The position numbers and the translations under genes were made by a program. The notes beneath the pieces were generated by a model that saw only the letters and a list, made by a program, of their open reading frames with translations, made no database searches and was not told where the DNA came from. Below are positions 9,766-19,752 of a stretch of 49,246 nt of DNA, piece after piece. The DNA comes from Rhizobium sp. Q54 (GTDB taxonomy: Bacteria > Pseudomonadota > Alphaproteobacteria > ATCC43930 > CGMCC-115725), in the NCBI GenBank assembly GCA_945861155.1, contig CAMATN010000024.1:1-49246 (forward strand), in the 5' to 3' direction. How positions within the stretch are numbered: position 1 is the stretch's first letter; every line of letters starts with the position of its first letter.

Positions 9766-10461
9766 TCATCGGTTCGTCCGCAACCCGGCGCCCCAGCCGA
9801 GGCGCACACGGCCCAAGGCCATCGTGACCGCGGCCTGGGTCGGCTCGACCACCGGAAGCTGCACCGCCTCCTCGAGGTCGTCGCGGTAGCGCGCCATGCC
9901 GGCGCAGCCCATCACCAGCACATCGGCGCCGTGCCGGTCGCGCAGCGCGGTCCCGGTTTCGATCATGCGGGCGAGGGTGGTGCGGGCATCGGCGAGCGCG
10001 GTGACCCCGAGCCCGATCGGCAGGTCGCCGGCCAGCCGCGATCCCACGCCCATCGCGGCGACATAGCGCAGATGGCGCGGCACCGACCCGGCCAGAATCG
10101 AGATCACGCCAAAGCGATGGCCCAGGGTCAACGCGGTCAGGATGCCGCATTCGGCGATTCCCAAAACCGGCTTGCGCGTCGTCTCGCGCGCCGCGAACAG
10201 CCCCGGATCGCTGAAGCAGGCGATGACGAAAGCCGCCGCTTGATCTTCCTGCGCGGCGATCGCCCGGCACAGCGGCTGGATCACCGCATCGGCGTCGCGC
10301 TGGCTTTCGACGCCCGGAGGTCCCTCGTGCAGCGTCTGGCACCGAATTTCGGGCCCGCCCGGCAGGCGCAGCGGCGCCAGCCCGTCATCCATCGCACGCG
10401 TCACCGCGTCGGTCGAATTGGGATTGATGACGATTATGGAACCTGGATTCGCTCCCGGCAT
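9766..10461 (-). CDS. Asp/Glu/hydantoin racemase family protein
   Basis: A 231-residue protein opening with SIIVINPNSTDAVTRAMDDG, the typical start of the Asp/Glu/hydantoin racemase superfamily. These are cofactor-independent enzymes that use two cysteines as acid/base pair. The two expected cysteines are present at Cys82 (VIACFSDPG) and Cys186 (VLVMGCAGMA), so activity is plausible. The GHRFGVIS segment also fits HyuE/allantoin racemase-like members. The substrate cannot be told from sequence, and no hydantoinase or transporter gene is adjacent. The ATG is at 10461 (MPGANPGSIIV). Confidence 0.85.
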   Translation of the reverse strand: MPGANPGSIIVINPNSTDAVTRAMDDGLAPLRLPGGPEIRCQTLHEGPPGVESQRDADAVIQPLCRAIAAQEDQAAAFVIACFSDPGLFAARETTRKPVLGIAECGILTALTLGHRFGVISILAGSVPRHLRYVAAMGVGSRLAGDLPIGLGVTALADARTTLARMIETGTALRDRHGADVLVMGCAGMARYRDDLEEAVQLPVVEPTQAAVTMALGRVRLGWGAGLRTNR

Positions 10462-10570
10462 CGACTGCCTCCGCTGCGCCAGCCTTACGGCCTCGAACCT
10501 CAGCGTAACGCGACCGCTGGACTACCGGTAGGCAAATGAGGCCCGGCCTTTCGCGGGAAATCCAGGCCGC

Positions 10571-10876
10571 TCAGTTGAGCCGGGTTATCCGTGCGGCAAA
10601 GGCTTGCTGCTCCCGCCGCCGTTGCCGGCGGGCGTGCTCGATGCGGCTCGCTTCGGTCACGCGCTGCTCGCGGAACAGACAATCGGTGCTGCACGGCCGG
10701 TTCTGGCAATGCCCGGTGCCCGGCACCCAGGCGCAATCGAGCGCCCATCGCACCGCGTCAGGGTCTGCGGCGATCTCGGCGATGCGAGAGCGACGCGGCA
10801 CGGGGTCTCGGTCGGAATCGTCGTCTGTCACCCTGAATCCGTCATACTGTGCCTCGGGAGCAACGCTCCCTCCCAT
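10571..10876 (-). CDS. Small cysteine-cluster protein of unknown function
   Basis: A 101-residue ORF. Residues 30-90 look genuine: RIAEIAADPDAVRWALDCAW, then GTGHCQNRPCSTDCLFREQR, followed by an Arg-rich helical tail. The four cysteines in DC...HCQNRPCSTDC could bind a metal. The first 28 residues are less convincing, so the start may be internal. The gene lies alone upstream of the racemase gene on the same strand, 109 bases away. Function is unknown. Confidence 0.5.
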   Translation of the reverse strand: MGGSVAPEAQYDGFRVTDDDSDRDPVPRRSRIAEIAADPDAVRWALDCAWVPGTGHCQNRPCSTDCLFREQRVTEASRIEHARRQRRREQQAFAARITRLN

Positions 10877-11173
10877 TTCTTTTGGATTACCTTGGCGGGA
10901 TCCTCGTTGGCGGCTTCAAGCAATACTCGTCGCGCGATCAAGCCACCGGGCGCGCTTTATGATCCCCGACGGGTCGTCATCCGATAATTTCCCGGATCGC
11001 GCCAGCCTGCTGCTGGGAGGACGTGGTTATCACGAATTCCCGCAAATGCAATTCAAGTAAATGGTTAAATAAATGCAAATAATTGGTTAATTCCCATTCG
11101 CCTTACCTTGTACCCGAACCGCCACAGGTGCCCGACCCCATTTTCTCGACCAATTCACCTGAAGGAGATGAAG

Positions 11174-11998
11174 ATGACGGTTCGCTTGGCCGCGGCCTGT
11201 TATGGCGACGGCCCGCCGCTGGCTATTCTGCACGGGCTGTTCGGGTCCGGGCGGAATTGGGCCTCGATTGCCCAGCGTCTTGCCGCGCATCACCGGGTGA
11301 TCGCGCTCGACCTGCGCAACCATGGGGCCTCGCCCTGGGCCGGCCGCATGCAATATGCCGAGATGGCCGGGGATGTCGTGGCGACGCTGCGCGCGCTGGG
11401 GCATACCCGATTTGCATTGCTCGGGCACAGCATGGGCGGCAAGGCGGCGATGGCGGCGGCATTGGTCGATGGCGCGGCGGTCGAGCGGCTCGTGGTGGTC
11501 GACATCGCGCCGGTTGCCTACCCGCGGCACCACCTCGCCCATGTACGGGCGATGCGCAGGCTCGATCTCGCCGGGATCGGGCGCCGTGGCGACGCCGATG
11601 CCCGGCTCGCGCCCGATGTGCCCGATGCCGCCGAGCGCGGGTTGCTGCTGCAGAACCTGGTTTTCGAGGACCCCCACCCTGACCCTTCCCCGCTTGTGGG
11701 GGAGGGGAGGGTGGGGTTGCGCGGGAAGGCGCGCTGGCGCCTCAACCTCGAAGCCATCGAGCGCGACATGCCCGCGCTCGCCGGCTTTCCTTCACTGCCG
11801 GACGATGCCGTCTATGGCGGCTCCGCGCTGTTTGTCGCCGGCGGCCGCTCCGACTATCTACGACCCGAACACAAGCCGGAAATCCGCAAGCGGTTCCCGT
11901 ATTCCCGCATCGAGTGCATCGCGGAAGCCGGCCATTGGGTCCATGCCGAGCAGCCGCGGGCGTTTCTAGAACTGGTCGAACCCTTCCTCGCAGCCTGA
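11174..11998 (+). CDS. Alpha/beta hydrolase (YbfF-like esterase) carrying an in-frame repeat insertion
   Basis: A 274-residue alpha/beta-hydrolase. The oxyanion region is LAILHGLFGSGRNW (17-30), the nucleophile elbow GHSMGG gives Ser86, and the C-terminal catalytic His lies in AGHWVHAEQP. The start at ATG 11174 is chosen for its GAAGGAG ribosome site (11161-11167); ATG 11168 is too close to it. The oddity is residues about 167-183 (PHPDPSPLVGEGRVGLR). They are encoded by a palindromic repeat (11671-11716) placed between LLLQNLVFED and GKARWRLNLEAI, which would join naturally in YbfF-type proteins. The insertion keeps the frame and sits in the cap region, so the protein may still work. The substrate is unknown; YbfF-like enzymes hydrolyse short acyl esters or thioesters. 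Confidence 0.85.
   Translation: MTVRLAAACYGDGPPLAILHGLFGSGRNWASIAQRLAAHHRVIALDLRNHGASPWAGRMQYAEMAGDVVATLRALGHTRFALLGHSMGGKAAMAAALVDGAAVERLVVVDIAPVAYPRHHLAHVRAMRRLDLAGIGRRGDADARLAPDVPDAAERGLLLQNLVFEDPHPDPSPLVGEGRVGLRGKARWRLNLEAIERDMPALAGFPSLPDDAVYGGSALFVAGGRSDYLRPEHKPEIRKRFPYSRIECIAEAGHWVHAEQPRAFLELVEPFLAA
11671..11716. repeat. Palindromic repeat inserted in frame inside a gene
   Basis: The unit CCCCCACCCTGACC ... CTTGTGGGGG ... GGGTGGGG folds into a hairpin and matches the intergenic copy at 45445-45490 almost base for base over its first 37 positions. It adds about 17 codons to the hydrolase gene without a stop or shift. Confidence 0.8.
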
Positions 11999-12010
11999 AA
12001 TGCCACACAA

Positions 12011-12574
12011 TCAGACCGGAAACCCGGCGCGGCGTGGCGATAGTTGGAGGCCGCAGCGCGCCGCTTCCAGCATGTAATAGCGCGTCATCTGCACGATGTC
12101 GGTGCGCCAGTACAGCTGCTCGGGCTCGTTTTCGAGGAAATCCGGGGCGCCGAATGCATAGCAATAGGTCTCGACCCAACGCTTCGCGCTATCGCCGGCA
12201 ATCGGCGCGTCGCGCCAGCCGAATTTCCACCCGGCATGCTCGGCGCCGAGCCGCCAGCGGTCGAGCTGCACAGCCAGGCTGCTGGCGTCGAGCGCGCCGA
12301 GCGCCGGCACGCGGTAGACGACGACGAGCCGGTAGACGTTGACCTGAAGCTGCATCAGCAATTCGTCGTCGAACGCCTGGACCATATAGGTCGCGTCCGA
12401 GGCGCCGCGCACATGGCGGATCTCGACCCGCCCGCGGGCCGCGTCGCCGAGCGCGATCTCGACCGGCTCGGTGTCGAAGCTCGGCAAGCCGTATTCGACC
12501 GCGCGCAGCGCTTCGAGCATCTGCCCGGTCAGGAAATCCTCGGTGCGCTGTTGCGCCGCGACCATCGTCAACAT
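12011..12574 (-). CDS. Conserved-looking protein of unknown function
   Basis: A 187-residue ORF beginning MLTMVAAQQRTEDFLTGQML; the second Met at 12565 is also possible. It has a mixed alpha/beta composition, with EIRHVRGASDATYMVQAFDD, LVVVYRVPALGALDASSLAV and an aromatic C-terminal part (ENEPEQLYWRTDIVQMTRYY). There are no transmembrane segments and no motif I recognise. It lies 75 bases downstream of pckA on the same strand, separated from it by a strong hairpin, and converges with the hydrolase gene (13 bases between stop codons). No function is proposed. Confidence 0.65.
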   Translation of the reverse strand: MLTMVAAQQRTEDFLTGQMLEALRAVEYGLPSFDTEPVEIALGDAARGRVEIRHVRGASDATYMVQAFDDELLMQLQVNVYRLVVVYRVPALGALDASSLAVQLDRWRLGAEHAGWKFGWRDAPIAGDSAKRWVETYCYAFGAPDFLENEPEQLYWRTDIVQMTRYYMLEAARCGLQLSPRRAGFPV

Positions 12575-12610
12575 GCCCCGGAAACAGGGGCAGGGGTGAG
12601 GGCGTTCCGC

Positions 12611-12645
12611 GAACCCCCTCGCCCGCGATGCGGGAGAGGGGGTTC
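12611..12645 (-). terminator. Hairpin after pckA (terminator-like or repeat)
   Basis: GAACCCCCTC (12611-12620) pairs perfectly with GAGGGGGTTC (12636-12645), with an inner CCCGC/GCGGG stem and a GAT loop. It begins five bases past the pckA stop codon. There is no T-run on the minus strand, and the sequence resembles the GC-rich palindromes elsewhere in the window, so it may be a repeat that also terminates transcription. Confidence 0.5.
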
Positions 12646-12649
12646 TCTA

Positions 12650-14308
<1,659 letters not shown>

Positions 14309-14413
14309 GCCCGTGCGCTGGTTTAACGATTGGGCCGAAACATAAACCCGGCGACTTGGCCCCGCAAGCGAACCGATTGCGGCGAAACGGCCGGTGGGGC
14401 ATCGAACCCGCTT

Positions 14414-15169
14414 CTAGGAGCCCGGCGCGGCCTTGCGGGCGGCTTCGGCGAGCGCGGCCAGCATGCGCCGCGCCGTCGCTGGGGTCAGCACCGGCTCGGC
14501 GAAATCGAGCCGGGCAGTCGCGTCCCGGTCCGCCGTCGGGCGGCGCAGGTCGAGACCCTCGGCGTCGATGCCGGTCATCCGCCAGCCGCCGCCCTCGCGA
14601 CCCAGCAGGCGCCCGGCATAGAGCGTGATCGCCTCGGCATGGTCGGCATTCATGTGCGCCAGGATGTCGGCCTCGGCCTCGGCCAGCGCCGACGCGTCGG
14701 CGGCGAGGCGCAGATCCTCCGCCTCGACCCAGGCGATCCGGCCAAAGCCGGCGACCAGGTGGCCGCGCTCGACGATCACCCGGTAGAGGTGGAAATCGGC
14801 AAAGCCGGCATAGGCCGCGCTCGCCGGGTGGCGCGCGGCAAAACGCGCGGCGAGGCGTGGATCCTCGACGCGCTCGACCCGGCCGACCAGGCTCAGCCGC
14901 GGCCCGGCCAGTGGATCGGCCAGTGGATCGGGATGGCTCGCGGTATCCTCGAAGAGCAACGACAGGCGCGGATCGGCGCGCAGGTTGGTCGTGTGCTGAG
15001 CGAGATCGGACAGCAGCATCAGCGGGCTCGCGTCGACGGCGCACGCGGTGGCGACGAGCGAGACATAGGGTCGCCCGTCCAGCAGGGTGGCGAGCGCAGC
15101 GTGATCCCGCCGGCGCATCAGGCGGCGCGCCGCGACGGCGGTTTCGGCCTCTTTTCCGGCCTGAATCAT
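14414..15169 (-). CDS. HugZ-like heme/flavin split-barrel protein with DUF2470 domain
   Basis: A 251-residue protein with an N-terminal pyridoxamine-phosphate-oxidase-like split barrel (about 10-150) and a C-terminal DUF2470-type domain (about 165-245). The split barrel shows RRLMRRRDHAALATLLDGRP, VSLVATACAVDASPLMLLSD and RLSLVGRVERVEDPRLAARF. The DUF2470 domain shows AEADILAHMNADHAEAITLY. This combination is characteristic of HugZ/HutZ proteins, which bind heme and in some cases degrade it, and of related FMN-binding proteins. It cannot be decided which here. It lies between pckA and a methyltransferase gene, all on the minus strand, with 105 and 43 bases between them. Confidence 0.8.
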   Translation of the reverse strand: MIQAGKEAETAVAARRLMRRRDHAALATLLDGRPYVSLVATACAVDASPLMLLSDLAQHTTNLRADPRLSLLFEDTASHPDPLADPLAGPRLSLVGRVERVEDPRLAARFAARHPASAAYAGFADFHLYRVIVERGHLVAGFGRIAWVEAEDLRLAADASALAEAEADILAHMNADHAEAITLYAGRLLGREGGGWRMTGIDAEGLDLRRPTADRDATARLDFAEPVLTPATARRMLAALAEAARKAAPGS

Positions 15170-15212
15170 GCCGATCCCTCTCGCCCGATGCTGAAACGGG
15201 CCGGACCGGGCG

Positions 15213-15896
15213 TCAGGCCGGTCTGCACAGGGCCGGTTCGCACAGGATCGAGTCTTGAATGGGAATGCCGCGCGGATGCTGCCCGGCGACAGACAGGATT
15301 CGCCACCCCGCAGCCTCCACGATCTGCGTCAACAGGGCGAGAGTATAGACGCTGTTCGCGGTTGGCGTTTCCGGGAACATCTCGCGATAGCCGAAATCGC
15401 CCTCTTCCACTGTCGCCGAAAAGAATAGCCGGCCACTATCCCGCACATGCCGGCGCAAGACCGTGAGCAAAGCGCGGGCATCTTCGGGAATCTGATGGGT
15501 GATCACCGAGAACATGCATATTACGTCGAACATGTTCTGGTTGACCGGGAGGACCGTATCGTCGCGCAGCTTCCTGCCTCCCGGGTTGTAGATCGAATGC
15601 CGGACATCGAAATGGACAAACGAAAGCCGCGGGTCGGTGCAATTGTCGGTCAGGAAATCCACTATTTCCCGTTCGACCTCGATGCCGACATAGGAATTCA
15701 GCGCGATGGCGCGGTTGACGATCGCATCGGCAAAGCGCACCCCGCAACCGAGATCCAGGACGTCCAAGCCTGTGAGATTGGCGATACCGATGCGCTCGCA
15801 CATGTACTCGATCAGCCAAAGCCCGGTATCGGCGGGCGGGGCCATCTGCTGTACATCGGGCGAGTTGCGATTGAGGCGGGCGGGAACAATCAACAT
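15213..15896 (-). CDS. Class I SAM-dependent methyltransferase
   Basis: A 227-residue protein with a Rossmann-type methyltransferase core. Motif I is VLDLGCGVRFAD (about 47-58), the acidic end of strand 2 is YVGIEVEREIVDF, and motif IV is near FDVICMFSVITHQ. A typical post-motif segment is VLRRHVRDSGRLFFSATVEE. The C-terminus (GIPIQDSILCEPALCRPA) is Cys-containing and unremarkable. The substrate is unknown. It is divergently oriented from chvI with 207 bases between them, which must hold both promoters. Confidence 0.8.
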   Translation of the reverse strand: MLIVPARLNRNSPDVQQMAPPADTGLWLIEYMCERIGIANLTGLDVLDLGCGVRFADAIVNRAIALNSYVGIEVEREIVDFLTDNCTDPRLSFVHFDVRHSIYNPGGRKLRDDTVLPVNQNMFDVICMFSVITHQIPEDARALLTVLRRHVRDSGRLFFSATVEEGDFGYREMFPETPTANSVYTLALLTQIVEAAGWRILSVAGQHPRGIPIQDSILCEPALCRPA

Positions 15897-16103
15897 CGTG
15901 TTAGCCCGTAATATCCGGAACGATCGACGGCGCGGCTCTCACCCAGCCTACAGGTGCGCAGCCTACAGGATCGGGCGGCCGATCGTCGCGTGGAACGGGT
16001 TTGCCGGTCCCATTTGGTGTTTGCCGCCGAGCGGCCATATTTACGCGGGAAACAATGGGGCCGGCGGCGCGAAAACGCGTGGCCGAGATGGGGGGACCAT
16101 CCC

Positions 16104-16805
16104 GTGACAAGCACGATTGCTCTGGTCGACGACGACCGCAACATCCTGACTTCGGTATCGATGGCGCTCGAGGCCGAGGGGTTCGCGGTGCGCTGCTACA
16201 GCGACGGCATCGAGGCGTTGCAGGCGATGACCGCGCAGCCGGTCGATCTCGCGGTCCTCGACATCAAGATGCCGCGCATGGACGGGATGAAGCTGCTCGA
16301 GCATCTGCGCAAGCAGAAGATCCAAATCCCGGTCATTTTCCTGACGTCGAAGGACGACGAGGTCGACGAGCTGATCGGCCTCACGATGGGCGCCGACGAT
16401 TATATCAAAAAGCCGTTTTCGCAGCGCCTCTTGATCGCGCGTATTCACGCGTTGCTGCGCCGCGGCGAGCTGGCGCGCGAGCGCGAGGACGGCCAGGGCG
16501 AGCCGGTCGTCATGCGCGGCCAGATGACGCTCGATACGGCGCGCCACCTGTGCCTGTGGCGCGGCGAGCCGGTCGAGCTGACCGTCACCGAATTTCTGAT
16601 CCTCAAATCGCTGTCGCAGCGTCCCGGCCACGTCAAAAACCGCGACCAGCTGATGGATGCCGCCTATGGCGAGCACATCTATGTCGACGACCGCACGATC
16701 GACAGCCACATCAAGCGTCTGCGCAAGAAGTTCAAGGCCGTTGATGAGGAATTCGCGCAGATCGAAACCCTCTATGGCGTCGGCTATCGCTACCGCGACC
16801 GCTGA
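16104..16805 (+). CDS. chvI: Response regulator ChvI
   Basis: A 233-residue OmpR-family regulator: receiver domain (about 4-120) with phosphorylatable Asp53 ([12 protein letters not shown]) and switch Lys in [11 protein letters not shown], then a winged-helix DNA-binding domain ([33 protein letters not shown]). The start is the GTG at 16104 ([15 protein letters not shown]), with a purine-rich GGGGGA site before it; the frame is open further upstream but that sequence is not protein-like. ChvI with ChvG controls acid/envelope stress and central-carbon genes in alphaproteobacteria. The sensor gene follows 112 bases downstream, then hprK and PTS genes, the usual neighbourhood. Confidence 0.92.
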   Translation: MTSTIALVDDDRNILTSVSMALEAEGFAVRCYSDGIEALQAMTAQPVDLAVLDIKMPRMDGMKLLEHLRKQKIQIPVIFLTSKDDEVDELIGLTMGADDYIKKPFSQRLLIARIHALLRRGELAREREDGQGEPVVMRGQMTLDTARHLCLWRGEPVELTVTEFLILKSLSQRPGHVKNRDQLMDAAYGEHIYVDDRTIDSHIKRLRKKFKAVDEEFAQIETLYGVGYRYRDR

Positions 16806-16917
16806 CGAACCGACGCCGGCCGGACGATCGCCGGGGGGCCAATCGCCAGAATTCCTGACGCATGACCCGGGCATTCATCCGGGCATTCATCCGGGAGGTT
16901 CGGAGGGGTGGTCCTCG

Positions 16918-18573
16918 GTGGACGCGGCTCGAGCGGAGCCGAAAGCCGTTGGAGCCCGGTCGTGGCGTTGGCGCTGGCCGTCGGTGTCGCCGCTGACTCG
17001 CCGGATCGTCGCGGTCAACGTCCTGCCTCTGGCGCTGCTCGCCGTCGGCTTTCTGTATCTCGGCAAGTTCGAGGCCAGCCTGATCGGCCAGCAGGTCGAA
17101 TCGCTCCGCACCCAGGGCGAGATCTTTGCCGCCGCGCTCAGCGAGGGGGCCGTTCTCGACTCGGCCGACGAGGGCGAGATCCTGCTGCCCGATCTGGCGC
17201 GCCAGATGATGCGCCGCCTGGTCGAGCCGACCCGCACCCGCGCGCGCCTGTTCGATATCCACGGCCGACTGATCGCCGACAGCCGGCTGTTGCGCGGGTC
17301 GGGCGATGCCGTGCAGGTGGCCGAATTGCCCGAACCTGCTCAAAAGGGTCTCCTGCCCCGGCTTGCCGATGAGGCGTATGACGCGATCGCGGCGCTGTTG
17401 CCGAGCCGCCATAAGCGCCCGGTTTACAACGAGGGCGAAACCGCCGGAGATTATCGGGAGGCCTTGGCGGCGTTGCAGGGCGAAGCCGGGTCGGCGGTGC
17501 GCAGCAACCCGCGGACCGGCGGGCTGGTGATCAGCGACGCGGTCCCGCTGCAACGCCACAAGCAGGTGCTGGGTGCGGTCATGCTGTCGATCAGCGACCG
17601 CGACATCCAGGAGGATTTGCGTACGGTGCGCCTCGAATTGCTGCGCATCTTTGGCGTGACGCTGCTGGTGACGGTGCTGTTGTCGCTTTATCTGGCGAGC
17701 ACGATTGCCCGCCCGATCCGCCGGCTGGCGGCGGCGGCGCAGCGCGCTCGCGGCCGCGGCGCCCGCATCGAAATCCCCGAGATCACCGCGCGCAACGACG
17801 AGATCGGCGAACTCGCGGATTCGCTGCGCGAGATGACCGATGCCCTATGGCAGCGAATGAGCGCGATCGAGAGCTTCGCCGCCGACGTCGCGCACGAGAT
17901 CAAGAACCCGCTCTCGTCGCTGCGCAGCGCGGTCGAGACCGTTGCCCGCATCGACGATCCGGATAAGCAGCGCCGTCTGATCGCGATCATCCAGGACGAC
18001 GTCGAACGCCTCGACCGTCTGATCACCGACATTTCCGACGCGTCCCGGCTCGACGCGGAACTGAGCCGGCTCGACATGTCGCCGACCGATATCGGCGCGA
18101 TGCTGCGGGCGCTCGTCGAGATGCACGAGGCGACCCGAACCGAGGGTTCCCCCCGCCTCGTGCTCGACTTGCCCCTGGACACGCAGGGCCGGACCCGAGC
18201 GCTGATCGTGCCCGGCATCGAGAGCCGCCTGTCGCAGGTCTTTCTCAACCTGATCGCGAACGCCGCCTCGTTCAGTCCGCCCGGCGGCGAGATCCGCATC
18301 CGCGCCAGCACCGACGGACGCGCCGTTCTCGCCTCGATCGAGGATGACGGTCCCGGTATTCCCGAGGACAAGCTGACGGCGATCTTCGACCGCTTCTACA
18401 GCGAGCGTCCGGCCGGCGAGAAATTCGGCACCCATTCCGGGCTCGGCCTGTCGATCTCTAAACAAATCGTCGAGGCGCATCGCGGCCGCGTCTGGGCCGA
18501 GAACCGGACCTCCGGCCCAGCGGGCGACCAAGGCGGTGCGCGGTTTCTGATCCGCCTGCCGACCGAGCCATGA
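16918..18573 (+). CDS. chvG: Sensor histidine kinase ChvG
   Basis: Chosen start GTG 16918, just after a GGAGG-rich stretch, gives 551 residues. Layout: a first membrane helix (RRIVAVNVLPLALLAVGFLY), a periplasmic sensor domain of about 200 residues, a second membrane helix (LLRIFGVTLLVTVLLSLYLA), HAMP, then the dimerisation domain with His326 in DVAHEIKNPLSSLRSAVE. The catalytic ATPase domain has an N box (LNLIANAASFSPPGGE), G1 (EDDGPGIPEDKL) and G2 (THSGLGLSISK). All catalytic motifs are intact. The periplasmic region includes KRPVYNEGE. It overlaps hprK by four bases (ATGA), so sensing and PTS control are co-transcribed. An upstream tandem gcattcatccgg repeat precedes the start. Confidence 0.92.
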   Translation: MDAARAEPKAVGARSWRWRWPSVSPLTRRIVAVNVLPLALLAVGFLYLGKFEASLIGQQVESLRTQGEIFAAALSEGAVLDSADEGEILLPDLARQMMRRLVEPTRTRARLFDIHGRLIADSRLLRGSGDAVQVAELPEPAQKGLLPRLADEAYDAIAALLPSRHKRPVYNEGETAGDYREALAALQGEAGSAVRSNPRTGGLVISDAVPLQRHKQVLGAVMLSISDRDIQEDLRTVRLELLRIFGVTLLVTVLLSLYLASTIARPIRRLAAAAQRARGRGARIEIPEITARNDEIGELADSLREMTDALWQRMSAIESFAADVAHEIKNPLSSLRSAVETVARIDDPDKQRRLIAIIQDDVERLDRLITDISDASRLDAELSRLDMSPTDIGAMLRALVEMHEATRTEGSPRLVLDLPLDTQGRTRALIVPGIESRLSQVFLNLIANAASFSPPGGEIRIRASTDGRAVLASIEDDGPGIPEDKLTAIFDRFYSERPAGEKFGTHSGLGLSISKQIVEAHRGRVWAENRTSGPAGDQGGARFLIRLPTEP

Positions 18574-19034
18574 GCAAACCGCGGAGCGAGACGCTGCTGG
18601 TACACGCTACCGCGGTCGCGATCGGTGGGGAGGCGGTGCTGTTGCGCGGCGCCTCCGGCTGCGGCAAGTCCGATCTGGCGCTGCGACTGATTGACGCCGG
18701 TGCCCGGCTGATCGCCGACGATCAGAGCGAGCTGTCGCGGCGCGGCGATCGGGTCATCGTGCGCGCGCCGGCGACCCTCGCCGGCCTCATCGAAGTGCGC
18801 GGCATCGGCATCGTGCGCCTCGACGCTCTGGCCGAGGCGCCGGTCGGGCTCGTCGTCGATCTGGTCGCAGCCGAGAAAGTCGAACGGATGCCGGGCCGGC
18901 GCGCCGAGACGATCCTCGGACTGGTCCTCCCGCTGATCGAAATGGCCCCGTTCGACGCTTCGGCGGCGGCCAAGCTGCGTCTCGCGCTGCGCGCGTTTAC
19001 CGCGCCCGGACTTAGCGCTATATTGCTGGAATGA
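18570..19034 (+). CDS. hprK: HPr kinase/phosphorylase, short alphaproteobacterial form
   Basis: A 154-residue protein corresponding to the C-terminal kinase domain only of Firmicutes HprK, as is usual in alphaproteobacteria. It phosphorylates and dephosphorylates HPr on the regulatory serine. The P-loop is GASGCGKSD (27-35), acidic catalytic residues are in LIADDQSEL (48-56), and the conserved loop is LIEVRGIGIVRL. The partner serine is present in the HPr gene 0.7 kb downstream (Ser65). It overlaps chvG by four bases. rapZ, commonly next in the order, is absent. Confidence 0.92.
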   Translation: MSKPRSETLLVHATAVAIGGEAVLLRGASGCGKSDLALRLIDAGARLIADDQSELSRRGDRVIVRAPATLAGLIEVRGIGIVRLDALAEAPVGLVVDLVAAEKVERMPGRRAETILGLVLPLIEMAPFDASAAAKLRLALRAFTAPGLSAILLE

Positions 19035-19344
19035 CGAGCGTCGGCGTCGTTGACGCCGGAGTCGGTTGTCGAGCGGAGGCCGTGCGTGGCACTCGGACCC
19101 GTCCCCATTCGTTCATCAAGCGTGATGACGGACGGCTCAGACAGCGCTATATCGAGCCGGCATACCCCCATACTCCCGCCGAAGCGACCCCCAAGAGCTT
19201 CCGGCGCGAGCGGCTAGTGGCCTCCGCCCTGCGCAATGGTATCGATTTCGTGATGGCGAGCATGATCTGCGGCCCCGGTGACCCAACCGGACGGCCCGGC
19301 GCCGCGGCGCGTCTGCCCTCAGGGCGCCAAGCGAAGGGATCTCG
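19035..19344. other. 310-bp gap where rapZ often lies; no gene recognised
   Basis: Many alphaproteobacteria have rapZ between hprK and the EIIA gene. Here a 105-codon plus-strand frame overlaps the hprK stop (ATGA at 19031), but its composition is not protein-like and it lacks the RapZ P-loop (GLSGAGKS-type). I see no RapZ remnant in any frame. The stretch may hold a promoter for the PTS genes. Confidence 0.45.
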
Positions 19345-19752
19345 ATGATCGGCATGGTCTTGGTCACCCACGGGCGGCTGGCCGCGGAGTTCCTTTCCGC
19401 TCTCGAACACGTCGTCGGCGCGCAAATCCAGATCGCCGCCGTCTGCATCGGACCCGACGACGACATGGAACAGCGCCGCCAGGATATCCTGCGCTCGATC
19501 AGCGAGGTCGATACCGGCGAGGGCGCGGTGCTGTTGACCGATATGTTCGGCGGCACGCCCTCGAACCTGGCGATATCGGTCATGGACCGCGGCAAGATCG
19601 AGGTCATCGCCGGGGTCAATTTGCCGATGCTGATCAAGCTGGCCAGCCTGCGCCAGAGCGAGGGCCTCGAGCGCGCGGTTCTCGGCGCCCAGGAGGCCGG
19701 TCGCAAATACATCAACGTCGCCTCGCAGCTACTGGCGGATGCCCGCCGATGA
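19345..19752 (+). CDS. PTS EIIA component, mannose family (permease-less regulatory PTS)
   Basis: A 135-residue EIIA-Man-type protein, the phosphoacceptor at the end of the local phosphorelay. The active-site histidine is His9 in MIGMVLVTHGRLA. The conserved LLTDMFGGTPSNLAI loop (about 63-77) is present. There is no EIIB/EIIC gene nearby, so it probably acts as a regulator rather than in sugar uptake, for example on ChvG or other targets as reported for related bacteria. Its stop overlaps the HPr start (ATGA at 19749). Confidence 0.9.
   Translation: MIGMVLVTHGRLAAEFLSALEHVVGAQIQIAAVCIGPDDDMEQRRQDILRSISEVDTGEGAVLLTDMFGGTPSNLAISVMDRGKIEVIAGVNLPMLIKLASLRQSEGLERAVLGAQEAGRKYINVASQLLADARR

Noticed and set aside
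16866-16896. Tandem gcattcatccgg repeat before chvG considered as an operator
   Set aside because: Only two short direct copies in the spacer; it may be chance or part of the untranslated leader, with no known regulator motif.
19031-19348. 105-codon plus-strand ORF overlapping the hprK stop, considered as rapZ or another gene
   Set aside because: No P-loop, no RapZ similarity and shadow-like composition.
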